Source: Rhynchopus euleeides
Taxonomy: Eukaryota > Euglenozoa > Diplonemea > Diplonemida > Diplonemidae
Reading direction: 5' to 3'
Assembly (NCBI GenBank): GCA_963210315.1
Contig: OY723250.1
Span: 2,356,001-2,420,000 of the forward strand
DNA: 64,000 nt
A program made the position numbers and the translations under genes. Shown here one piece after another: positions 55,901 to 64,000 of this stretch. The notes beneath the pieces are model-generated. The model saw nothing but the letters and a program-made list of their open reading frames with translations. It was not told the origin of the DNA and did not search any database. How positions within the stretch are numbered: the first letter of the stretch is position 1; every line of letters starts with the position of its first letter.

Positions 55901-56499
55901 ACTGCTGTGCGGATGACACGGTCAGCACGGCGAAGCGTTGGATTGCAGGCCGCATGGGCGTGCCGCCGCACTCCCTGGAGCTGCTGCAGCACGGCACGCC
56001 TGTCGCGGAGAGCCAGCGCATGCGCGAGGTGCTGCAGGGTGGGACGACGGGGCTGTCTGTCGCCTTCAAGCCTGCGCATGCCATCCGCAGCAGGGGGCTT
56101 GAGCTGCGGGGGCACGTCTCCGACATGCGCAACACCGTGCGTGGCCTGGCTGTGCAGAGCAGCGCGCTCAACGAGACTGCGTCGATGCTGCAGGGCGGGC
56201 GTCCCCTCGACACGCAGCCGCAGCATCAGAGGCGGGGCTACGGCGCCCACTCCCGCTCGCCTGCCGCGCGCCGCACCGCATCTGCCTCCTTTGGCCGCAG
56301 CCCCTCCCCAGCCGCGATGCGGCGCGAGCTGTCGTATCGAGGAGGAGGAGGTCAGCCGCACACCCCCACCAGCGCCCGCCGCACAGCATCGTGGCAGGCA
56401 CCGCACCGCTCAGGCTCCCCGATGCAGGCTGGGCAGGCGGGCATGTACAACCCCACGAGCTTGCTGCGCGACGCTTCCCCCCTCCGCAGGCACTACTGA
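52984..56499 (+). CDS. C2 / UVR / triple ubiquitin-like scaffold protein
   Basis: An intronless frame of 1171 residues. An N-terminal C2-type domain (about 1-125: MAELSLKLVGG, NPKLVVEYQKK, TRDPEWNQDLKL, GYAKVTLGD) suggests membrane or phospholipid attachment. A long Ala/Pro/Gln linker (130-420) follows. A UVR-like helical hairpin lies at about 482-525 (KEEAVKQERYLDAQRLKLQL). Two similar SH3/KOW-like barrels are at about 557-605 and 648-700 (GTKVRIIRRLDLASG...GDVVRVPGKAAIVQF and GGYVRASRLIDFENG...VKVPGATAVLRV). Three ubiquitin-like folds in tandem follow (about 782-858, 863-935, 946-1030), none ending in a processable di-glycine. The last 140 residues are Arg/Ser-rich. I know no protein with this order. 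A scaffold or adaptor role is inference. Confidence 0.75.
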   Translation: MAELSLKLVGGVSVMGKYLKRSEMAYMINPKLVVEYQKKVVGVSERVDKTRDPEWNQDLKLQLPATAKPTSKATFKIVHANSYGGEERVVGYAKVTLGDGGDGSVKTLNLLSDDTHEEHGGILNIGWVFKEAPPQEAPAPEPAAPAAPAVPEAGKTAAPAEDVPGADSLDARMKAQAALLREMEQQDQAQHVAALEGLKKKSLDALAETAPAAAPSPEKGSRPAATAPGPASPPKQPASVPAGPSPAQPGHTAQHTATPAPASAPAPGPPAAAVPTPAPQAMPGALAPAETQPSAPAPAHAAAVEDTRQPAAAAPAPAPTPAPAPQGTDPAATSQPATRGPPAQGVPAAAVPGRQSQPAVGAGGRSSPQPSTSPAAAQSAAAIPAAFASMLEPSSNGMDTPAARSPFTSMSSMKDRSQGVMHEVVRPPKKASSRLTCDKDLGTEVHSEPGSPVEGAARRNRVSIADPNDSLRTLSGRDLTKCVTDLTLQKEEAVKQERYLDAQRLKLQLEEAKERLNQQKKQAKDKTLPPNSAQAQRGGEAGTSTPTRQRTPAAKLEVGTKVRIIRRLDLASGVSIDTGAVGDVVRVPGKAAIVQFPEAGVCFAADRPDVVPIAPPVAQKLEGLPSSVAKEAAARQAVADASVEPHFVQGGYVRASRLIDFENGKFVEKNSLGCAVKVPGATAVLRVSGAQFPADQSDFELVEDTPPTPQRSAAVATGIHIPAEDARPHNVPWVEVPAAAVLAPSHRPHTPQQEGEVLSRGPVQHVAQEPALHIPPREAGAYFVRIAGVQGTEVIVSEVRPTDTVLRLKKLLQRYCHTPPATQCLSQELVNGSVCMLDNRRTLDSYDVRPGDVLTLTLPTGLVPITLRLPNGKPARMTGMKHDDTVLTLKRRVHEVANLPISRQCLILTTTGDELHERKTLAASGVSAGCEIIVAENDRLRSTGGRVQALRLSVLDNTGHPDARNYGRTLPLHCCADDTVSTAKRWIAGRMGVPPHSLELLQHGTPVAESQRMREVLQGGTTGLSVAFKPAHAIRSRGLELRGHVSDMRNTVRGLAVQSSALNETASMLQGGRPLDTQPQHQRRGYGAHSRSPAARRTASASFGRSPSPAAMRRELSYRGGGGQPHTPTSARRTASWQAPHRSGSPMQAGQAGMYNPTSLLRDASPLRRHY

Positions 56500-57872
56500 G
56501 CAGCACCCTCCCTCCCTCTGCCAGCAGGGCAGGGGGGGACATGGAGGCAGCATGCATCCCCTGGGTGGTGTGGAGGCAACGGGCGAGTTGAGTTGAGTCT
56601 GGGGGCGTGAGGGGGTGGGTGGGTGTGTGAGTGGCTTCTGTGGGTTTCAAAACTGCGGTCCAGGGTGGGCCCGAAGGGGTGGTGGGTGGGTCCGCTAACA
56701 ACAAGGCATGCTGCGTGCTTTCTGTCTTGCCAGTTTCAATTCATTCGCCTCCCTTCTACACATTAACACCTCTCCGGGCTGCACAAGCAACCACATTATA
56801 CATGCGCCACTTCTTCCTTCTGCGTTTTAGAGCGAGACACCCACTTTGCCTCTGCCCCCCCACCCTGTTGTCAGGCTTGTTCTGAGAACAACCTGCTGGC
56901 ATGGCGACGTAGCGGGTGTGTCGCGGGGATCTTATACCGTATACGTAAATATTATGGAACGTAAATATTATGGAACGGGCCCATTTTTGCCCGGTCCGTT
57001 CCATAATATTTACGTTCCAAAATATTTACAGGGCCAGTTGGGGACTCAGTGGTGAGGATGGCTTGCCTCAGGAATCGCACGAAAAGTGCACGAGTAGGTC
57101 CCGTCAGGGACTCTGTATGCCGTCCGATCACCTGGTCCAAGTCCCCGAGTCGCAGAAAGCCCTGTAAATATTATGGAACGAAAAAAATCTGGAACGCCAA
57201 CCCACCAGCGTTCCAAAATATTTACGTTCCATAATATTTACGTTCCAAAATATTTACGTATACGGTATATGTTTCTGGCCTTGGGAGCCTGGGTGGGGGC
57301 GGGCCACAACTCTCTGTTTCGGGTGTCATAACATGGCTGATCCGCAGACTGTCTCATCTCACTTCTGTGTCCTACCACGAATGCCTGTAGAATCTTCATT
57401 CAGGCATTGTAGAACCAACAGTGTGATGTGGCTGGTCCAGTGCGGAGATGCTCCAAGGATCGTGCCTAGGATTTGGGGGTTTACAGCGTCGCGCCTTTGT
57501 TTCGCTGTTGCCCCGGCGGTTTCGGAACCACAGTTCAGATAGATTCAGTATGTTTGTGTTTGGCGGAGGGCAGGGTTGGGGTCGGGGTTGTGGTTCAACA
57601 GCATCCCGCCTCCCCACATTAGTGTCATCGGCAATAGATCTTCCTTCAGATATGCGGTGGTCTGTATTCTGAGTCCGATGCCCCTTTCCCTTCCCCCCCT
57701 TGTCGTCAGCATGGAGTTGGGGCAGAATGGTGTGCACCCCGAGGCTTTGCACACCTGCCGTGTCGTTCCCTTCCTGCTCATCTTGTTGGGTACTCTCATG
57801 CAATCCACACCACATACAGGAGGGTGGCCTCGGAGCACTTCGGGTTTCAGAATGTCGATCAGTTTCCGCAAC
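56500..57872. other. Intergenic upstream of GPx copy 1
   Basis: It contains MITE A copy 2. The stretch 56860-56930 (CTTGTTCTGAGAACA... GCGGGTGTGT) is homologous to 59960-60025 upstream of GPx copy 2, so it belongs to the duplicated block. No other gene. Confidence 0.45.
56935..57267. mobile_element. MITE family A, copy 2 (TA-flanked, inverted relative to copy 1)
   Basis: About 330 bp with CCGTATACGTAAATATT ends and TA flanks. The core is a near-exact reverse complement of copy 1. It is absent from the homologous position in the second duplication unit, so it may have inserted after the duplication. Confidence 0.75.
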
Positions 57873-58430
57873 ATGACGTCCGCTGAGACAGTGTACGACT
57901 TCGATTGGGGGAAGGACATCGACGGGAGGGACTTCAGCGCGTCTGAGCTGCGTGGGAAGGTTCTCCTCATCACGAACGTTGCGTCCGCCTGAGGTTTGAC
58001 AGAGGCGACGTACGCCGCTTATCGTGCTCTGCACGAGAAGTTCGGCGAGCGTGGCCTCGTGATTGTCGCCTTCCCCTGCAACCAGTTTGCGAAGCAGGAG
58101 TCGGGCACCCATGCGGAGATCAAGGCCTTCGCTGAGAAGAAGGGCTTCAAGGGGCAGATGATGGAGAAGGTCAACGTGAACGAGAAGTTCACATGCCTCC
58201 CCATCCCCGGCCTGTCGTGCTGCTGCTGCTCCACGAAGGCACACCCCCTTTGGGTGTGGATGCAGGGGGACGAGCCCATCAAGTGGAACTTCGGCAAGTT
58301 CCTCATCTCCCCGCAGGGCGCCGTCATCAAGCGCTACAGCCCGAAGGAGGGCATCGTGAAGGACAAGAAGATCCCGTCTGACGACATCATCGCTGACATC
58401 GAGCAGGCCCTGTCGGCAGCCTCTCTGTAG
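57873..58430 (+). CDS. Glutathione peroxidase, UGA-selenocysteine, copy 1
   Basis: 185 residues if the in-frame TGA at 57990-57992 is read as selenocysteine (position 40); the frame is otherwise open to TAG. The context NVASA-U-GLTEATY is the GPx active-site motif. The other catalytic residues are present: Gln71 in FPCNQF, and Trp138 and Asn139 in IKWNF. The protein reduces H2O2 or lipid hydroperoxides; its short, loop-poor form is the GPx4/monomeric type. An in-frame 17-residue Cys-rich insertion (about 106-122, with SCCCCSTK) lies between VNVNEK and AHPLW, absent from usual family members. I chose the ATG at 57873 because it is shared by both copies; copy 1 has another in-frame ATG at 57852. 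TGA is a normal stop in other genes here, so recoding needs a SECIS, which I could not identify. Confidence 0.88.
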
Positions 58431-58682
58431 GGAGGCCAGGTCCGCTTGGGATACGGATGTGGTCGGGAATCAGTGCTGGCCAGTTCCCCCCCTGAGAGTT
58501 GCAGTCACACCAGCAAATGATATTCTTGAACCCCTGCTACGTCGGCTACTTTGTGTTCCCACCCTTCTCAGCCTCCATTCACGTGGGCACACACTTCTTC
58601 TATCTTCCCCTAACTTTACTCGATGTCGCTTCCGGTGTGTGGCCACGTCTTGATTTGGCGGGTTCTCTTTTGTGTGGTGTCA

Positions 58683-59735
58683 GGTGTGGGAGCCTGTTTC
58701 TGGTTCCCCCCCCGCTTCACCCCCAACTCACACAGAAACGAAATGGATGCTTCAAATATCGAATGCTGGTGGTCGCAGGGTGTATTTTTCTTTGCCTCCC
58801 CCCCGCCCCACCACGCATCCCTGCGCGACCTTTCCGATCGGTGCCGTGCCCCCGTTGTTTCGCAACGGGTTGGGCGAACCGCTGTCGGCCTGTCTGATCT
58901 GCACACACCGCTGCTGAGCCTGAGCTCCTGTGATACCGCTCTCACCAACGGCAGGGACACTGCCCCTCGATGGGCAGACCAACTAACCCTCCTCGAGACG
59001 CGTGTGGATGACGAGCTCTCTGGATCTCAGTGGTGCGTGCTGCACTGCAGCCTTGCGTGTTGCCTGAACGGCCCGTGGAGGGAAGTTGACGCGATGGGGT
59101 GCGTGTGGGGTGTGGGGACGTGTTTGCCACTGTTAACTGGAATACAACGACAGGGCTCACTATCACAGTCTGTTGTGCCTGTCAGTCAGGCTTTCTTTGT
59201 TTGAAGGCGGTCGACTGCAGGCTTCTGATATTGTTTTTTATTGGATTATCAATCCAAGCCATGGGCCTGACGAGATCTTCACTAGTCGGTCGAGCTGTTT
59301 TGACGGTAAGTACGCTCGTCGCCCAACTCGCCGGCTTTCGACACATGCGATACACATAAACACTCCTGCGTGCCTCTGCTCTCAAGCTCAGAAGGAGGCC
59401 CTCCTGACAGTTTGGCACAGAGCGAAGGCCCCGAGTGCGCCTCATCTCACATGTGTCTGTGAGAGAGTCCAACCCCCCACAGACTTGCATTTCGCCCAGG
59501 GCTGGGAGGAGACGTTCAGTTTCCCGCAGCCTCCTGGTGCCCGTGCGCCGTGCTGCCGAGCCTGCCTAAATGGACCCCCTGCTGTAAGTACCCCTTCCAG
59601 CGGTGGCGGCCGCAGTGCATGGCTTCTTTTTGTCGTGCAGCCTCCACACGTTTCCCTTTTCTTTGCAGGCGCGAATCAGTGTTCTTTCGGGGAGGGGGTA
59701 GGGGGGAGTGGGTCGTCGTGCCGGAGGCGAATGAT
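58683..59735 (+). repeat. Downstream duplicated block, unit 1
   Basis: 58683-59094 matches 61607-62036 almost exactly, and 59236-59700 matches 62290-62756. The interval 59095-59235 is replaced in unit 2. The matched parts carry dispersed-motif copies (59405 and 62457). No gene is recognised inside; 59726-59810 has a third, weaker match at 62985-63060. Confidence 0.8.
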
Positions 59736-60393
59736 GTTTCGTGTCTTCTGTGGAAGCTCCGAGCGCCAGCGCCGCTTCACTGTCCACAAAGGAGCGCATG
59801 CAACCAATCGCCTTCTGCGACTGTACTGCCATGATTTCTTCCCTTGTCTTGCCGCTGTGCCGCTTCCCTGCCTCTGCTTCCTGAGAGACCCCGAACTGTT
59901 CCGGCCCACCCATGCACGTGCGGCCCTGCCTTGTCTCTCGCTCTCTCTTTCCCTGCCCTGTTGTCGGGCTTGTTCTGAGAACATCGCCCTGGCATTGACG
60001 TGGCGTGGGGGGTGTGTTGCAGTGGTTTTGTGATGTTGCACACATGGTGCAATTGGAACCCGACGTCGCATCCCCGCGACTCAAGTTGCCCTTATCCGAT
60101 TGTGTTGGTCTCACAGGTGTTTGGCGAGGCCTCGGTGGTGGTGGTGGTGTGTTGGGTTGGTGTTCGGCATCATCCTTCACACCTCTCCTCTTCCCCACGC
60201 AGCGCAGCTGGTTTCAAACCCGCCGTCATGTTCTGAGTGCAGCGATGCCCCCTTCCCCCTGCCCCTCCCCGCTTGTCATCATCATGTATAGTTGGAGCAG
60301 AATAGGGTGCACCCCTTTGTCGTACCGACAAGGGTCCTGCTTGCCAGCACGCCACCCACAGGAACCTTCGCAAGGTCAATCAGTTTCCGCAAC

Positions 60394-60951
60394 ATGACGT
60401 CGCCCGGGACTGTGTACGACTTCGATTGGGGGAAGGACATCGACGGGAGGGACTTCAGCGCGTCTGAGCTGCGTGGGAAGGTTCTCCTCATCACGAACGT
60501 TGCGTCCGCCTGAGGTTTGACAGAGGCGACGTACGCCGCTTATCGTGCTCTGCACGAGAAGTTCGGCGAGCGTGGCCTCGTGATTGTCGCCTTCCCCTGC
60601 AACCAGTTTGCGAAGCAGGAGTCGGGCACCCATGCGGAGATCAAGGCCTTCGCTGAGAAGAAGGGCTTCAAGGGGCAGATGATGGAGAAGGTCAACGTGA
60701 ACGAGAAGTTCACATGCCTCCCCATCCCCGGCCTGTCGTGCTGCTGCTGCTCCACGAAGGCACACCCCCTCTGGGTATGGATGCAGGGGGACGAGCCCAT
60801 CAAGTGGAACTTCGGAAAGTTCCTCATCTCCCCGCAGGGCGCCGTCATCAAGCGCTACAGCCCGAAGGAGGGCATCGTGAAGGACAAGAAGATTCCGTCT
60901 GACGACATCATCGCTGACATCGAGCAGGCCCTGTCGGCAGCCTCTCTGTAG
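60394..60951 (+). CDS. Glutathione peroxidase, UGA-selenocysteine, copy 2
   Basis: Tandem duplicate of the gene at 57873, with the same 185-residue length, an in-frame TGA at 60511-60513 (residue 40), the same catalytic Gln/Trp/Asn and the same Cys-rich insertion. Proteins differ only near the start (MTSPGTVY against MTSAETVY). Scattered third-position differences (TTTGGGTGT/CTCTGGGTA, GGC/GGA, ATCCC/ATTCC) show both have been kept under protein constraint, including the TGA. The 5' and immediate 3' flanks differ, while more distal flanks are again duplicated. The ATG at 60394 is the only start in the homologous region. Confidence 0.88.
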
Positions 60952-61606
60952 GGAGGGCCAGGTTCTGTGTTGACAGATATTTTTTACCCCGCATTCGCAT
61001 CCATTGTTGAGGACAAGAAAATGATCTGGCATACGTCATGTGGAAACCCACTTCCATTTGAGTGTTCGTGCCCCTCCCGTATTCCAAAGATGATGTTGGC
61101 ACACTGCCCCACGATTATTCCCTAAACACATGGGGATTCCATACCGACATATCGAGTCTACCTTGATTGTCGAGACCAAAATGACACAATGGATCTTGCA
61201 GCGGTTAAGAAGGTCACACCACCGTTCGCCGACGACTGCTCGCTAGTTTCTTTGTTTTGGTACTTAGTGCACACGGCACCCGCCTCTATCTCCCTCTGTC
61301 TCTCAACTGCTACGCGACGCGCCGCTGGCCTGCTGCTCCCCTGAAGCCGCAGCCGACGCAGCCGACCAGAGCAAACGGCGCGCGATTTCTCTTTTTTGCT
61401 TTGGGTGGGCATGTCGCTTCTCAACGCTTCTCAACGTTTACCCCGGCAGACGCAGGTGTGGCTTATAGCACTCCACCGACCATCCTTGCCGGAGTGGAAC
61501 GCAGGCCCTCCTGTGTCTCTGGGAGTGATGGTGTATGTGTGGTGCCACGTATGTTATCTCAGAGTGGATCCCCCCCAAGGCCTGGCCCACTGCTTCGTGT
61601 GTTAGG

Positions 61607-62757
61607 GTGTGGGAGCCTGTTTCTGGTTCCCCGTCCCCCCCACTTCACCCCCAACTCACACAGAAACGAAATGGATGCTTCAAATATCGAATGCTGGTGG
61701 TCGCAGGGTGTATTTTTCTTTGCCTCCCCCCCGCCCCACCACGCATCCCTGCGCGACCTTTCTGATCGGTGTCGTGTCCCCGTTGTTTCGCAACGGGTTG
61801 GGCGAACCGCTGTCGGCCTGTCTGATCTGCACACACCGCTGCTGAGCCTGAGCTCCTGTGATACCGCTCTCACCAACGGCAGGGACACTGCCCCTCGATG
61901 GGCAGACCAACTAACCCTCCTCGAGACGCGTGTGGATGACGAGCTCTCTGGATCTCAGTGGTGCGTGCTGCACTGCAGCCTTGCGTGTTGCCTGAACGGC
62001 CCGTGGAGGGAAGTTGACGCGATGGGGTGCGTGTGGGGACAGTGGTGTTAGTTGGTGTAGTAATGTCGTGAGCCTCAACCATCTGTGGGTGTTCTGGGTT
62101 CCTTTTATCGCCTGCAAAACCCCCCCTCTCACTCACTGCTTCATCGGACCAGGTTGGTGTGCCAGCAAAGGAAGTCTTATCTCACTTTCCAATCCATCTG
62201 TGCGCACATGAGGTTCGGATGTCTGCGGCTGTCCACACAAATCAGGAAGATCTCGACCCACACTGGGCCTCAGTTCTGTGTTTTTGCTTTTTTTGGATTA
62301 TCAATCCAAGCCATGGGCCTGACGAGATCTTCACTAGTCGGTCGAGCTGTTTTGACGGTAAGTACGCTCGTCGCCCAACTCGCCGGCTTTCGACACATGC
62401 GATACACATATACACTCCTGCGTGCCTCTGCTCTCAAGCTCAGAAGGAGGCCCTCCTGACAGTTTGGCACAGAGCGAAGGCCCCGAGTGCGCCTCATCTC
62501 ACATGTGTCTGTGAGAGAGTCCCCACAGACTTGCATTTCGCCCAGGGCTGGGAGGAGACGTTAAGTTTCCCGCAGCCTCCTGGTGCCCGTGCGCCGTGCT
62601 GCCGAGCCTGCCTAAATGGACCCCCTGCTGGAGGAACCCCTTCCAGCGGTGGCGGCCGCAGTGCACGGCTTCTTTTTGTCGTGCAGCCTCCACACGTTTC
62701 CCTTTTCTTTGCAGGCGCGAATCAGTGTTCTTTCGGGGAGGGGGTAGGGGGGAGTGG
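61607..62757 (+). repeat. Downstream duplicated block, unit 2
   Basis: Homologous to 58683-59735 (see unit 1). The matched parts differ by a few transitions only. Between the GPx stop (60951) and 61607 the sequence is unrelated to unit 1; it includes 61265-61390, which resembles 41385-41525. Confidence 0.8.
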
Positions 62758-63714
62758 TGGCTGATTGTATATCCTCTGTGACGGGTATCCGCTTACACAT
62801 GAATCAGCCCCATCTTATGTGTGTCTGCAGAAGACCTGCGAAGGGTCAGCCCATGTGCAGACTTCCTGGCATCCAAGCCACCCTGTCACTGCAGTGCTGA
62901 CAGGGCATACCGACTCTCGCCGTGGCATTATCTTTCCGCTCTGCATAGAGGAGGCTAGGGAGGAGTGGGAAGTGGCTGGCGGCGCGTTGATATTTCGTGT
63001 CTTCTGTGGAGGCTCCCAGTGACAGTGTCGCTCCACAAAGGAATGCAACGGCAAAAAGCTGTCTTCGCCTCATTGCGATGCTTATTCGGAAGCGTCCACA
63101 GAATATCGAAGGGTAGCATTACAATGCAGGCACCCACATGCAATGTAAGGGGGGGTACGGAATCGAGGGTTCTTTGCTGATTAACTGGGCCCAGGGGGTC
63201 AATGTCAGTGGCTTGGTTTGTCCTCCAAACCTACATTTGGTTCGATCAACGTGCCTTGGGGAGGGGGCCAAATAGGGTGCTTCTTATGATATGCAGAAGG
63301 CCAGGCAGGGGTTCCCAGTTTGGGGATGATTCCGTGCCCCAGTCGTACCGTGTTGCTTGCATGTCGCGGACCTAGCCCATTCAGCCGCCTTCTTTTTTGT
63401 TGGCAGCATTCCATCCATTCTTCAGTTGTTCTGCCTGCCTTGAACCCCCCACCCTGACAAGCGCGCAATTAGCTCAGCACAACGAACAACGAAAAGTATC
63501 TGCAGCACCTTCACCGCAGCAAACACGCTGTGTGGGTTTTTGAGAGGCCGGCTTGGCTTGGCACCCCCCACCCACCCCGCCCCCCCTGCCCACACCCGCC
63601 CAGCTCCCAACACCTTCAGGCCAGCCTTCTGCTGCTCTCTGCAGTGCTCTCGGTGCCCCTCCCCAGAGGCACAGCACCAGTATCCTCAACTCATCACAAC
63701 TGTTTCAGGTGCAG
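62758..63714. other. Intergenic, third partial duplicate and C-tract
   Basis: 62985-63060 (TTTCGTGTCTTCTGTGGA...CTCCACAAAGGAATGCAAC) resembles 59726-59810. The remainder shows no gene until the exon near 63.7 kb; C-rich tracts precede it. Confidence 0.4.
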
Positions 63715-64000
63715 GCACGTGGCTACTTTGCACACACACGCCGTGACACACAAGGTGCAATGTGGGCAGTCGCGGCGGTTGGGGGTAGTGCTCTTGCAGT
63801 GGTTGCGCTGATCCGCACCCAGCAGTATCGGTATGCTGAGGCCGTGAGGTTGCTGTGCGGCATATCCACATGTTTTCAACGATCGGCCCCAGACCCACTT
63901 GATGTTTTAGGGCGGGTGTCGAATATGCTCCTCCTGATTCCGCACCCCACACACAACTGCAGGTTGCTCTACCTCCCCCAGATCACGCTCGGTTCTGATG
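63715..64000 (+). CDS. First exons of a spliced membrane protein (3' part outside window)
   Basis: An exon ending at 63830 joins, over a 132-bp GTATGC...CTGCAG intron (63831-63962), to an exon running off the window at 64000. The join keeps one frame: ...MWAVAAVGGSALAVVALIRT QQYR then LLYLPQITLGSD. Before the ATG at 63760 the same frame reads ARGYFAHTRRDTQGA and is open further up, with an acceptor-like CTGTTTCAG at 63701-63709, so either the ATG at 63760 or an upstream exon supplies the start. The hydrophobic AVAAVGGSALAVVALI segment followed by basic residues looks like an N-terminal or mitochondrial-type membrane anchor. The family is not recognisable from about 50 residues. Confidence 0.5.

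Noticed and set aside
53770-56406. 878-codon minus-strand frame
   Set aside because: Antisense shadow of the C2/Ubl gene, low-complexity His/Arg-rich translation.
57873-57992. GPx copies as pseudogenes with a premature stop
   Set aside because: The TGA is at the exact catalytic position in both copies, the frame continues intact beyond it, and differences between copies are mostly synonymous.
59173-60033. 286-codon ORF downstream of GPx copy 1
   Set aside because: Its counterpart in the second duplicated block is interrupted and rearranged, and it has no family features.
61015-61100. Possible SECIS (ATGAT ... AAAC ... GATGAT) after GPx copy 2
   Set aside because: Spacing and base pairing between the ATGA and GA sides do not form the required helices, and copy 1 has no counterpart at that place.

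Overview
The window is nuclear DNA from a unicellular eukaryote. It has spliceosomal introns, eukaryote-specific proteins (the ribosome-assembly factor NSA2, a PARN-type deadenylase, a metacaspase, a polycystin/mucolipin-type channel, ubiquitin-like domains), UGA read as selenocysteine in a glutathione peroxidase, and DIRS-type retroelements. It is GC-rich by eye, with many uninterrupted C or G runs of 14 bases or more. The lineage cannot be fixed from the sequence alone. One-directional genes, sparse introns with an invariant GTATG donor, a selenoprotein GPx and a large NAD-type glutamate dehydrogenase would fit a protist such as an alveolate or another SAR or euglenozoan lineage, but I would not defend a genus.

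Layout. 1-19.6 kb is repeat-dominated. It opens with the right part of a DIRS-order retroelement (split direct repeats, RT/RNase H ORF). Palindromic minisatellites and GC hairpins follow, then a nested stack of DNA-transposon-like elements with terminal inverted repeats (8.1-13.2 kb) carrying two MITE families, and then a second split-direct-repeat element (13.84-18.37 kb) filled largely with a 50-bp minisatellite. Only one weak host-type ORF lies here (7.29-7.92 kb).

19.6-64 kb is gene-bearing, and every gene I can support is on the + strand: a membrane-anchored PARN-like 3' exonuclease, NSA2, a metacaspase whose active-site cysteine position is alanine, a TRPML/PKD2-like channel, NAD-glutamate dehydrogenase, a coiled-coil OTU-like protein lacking catalytic residues, a 1239-residue five-module nucleic-acid enzyme (TatD + Mut7-C + CCCH + Nudix-like + TUTase), a small IQ-motif protein, a mitochondrial-looking membrane protein, a C2/UVR/triple-ubiquitin-like scaffold, two tandem selenocysteine GPx genes in a duplicated block, and the start of one more spliced gene at the right edge. 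I placed exon joins by protein continuity; all 13 introns begin GTATG and end AG.

Functional threads. RNA 3'-end metabolism recurs (PARN-like exonuclease, TUTase/Mut7-C fusion). So do ubiquitin-like or protease-like folds that look non-catalytic (metacaspase, OTU) or scaffolding (triple Ubl). There is no operon logic: genes are separated by about 0.3-4.7 kb of simple-sequence-rich DNA. I found no convincing rRNA, tRNA, CRISPR array, core promoter or terminator, and I could not resolve a SECIS element although the GPx genes need one.
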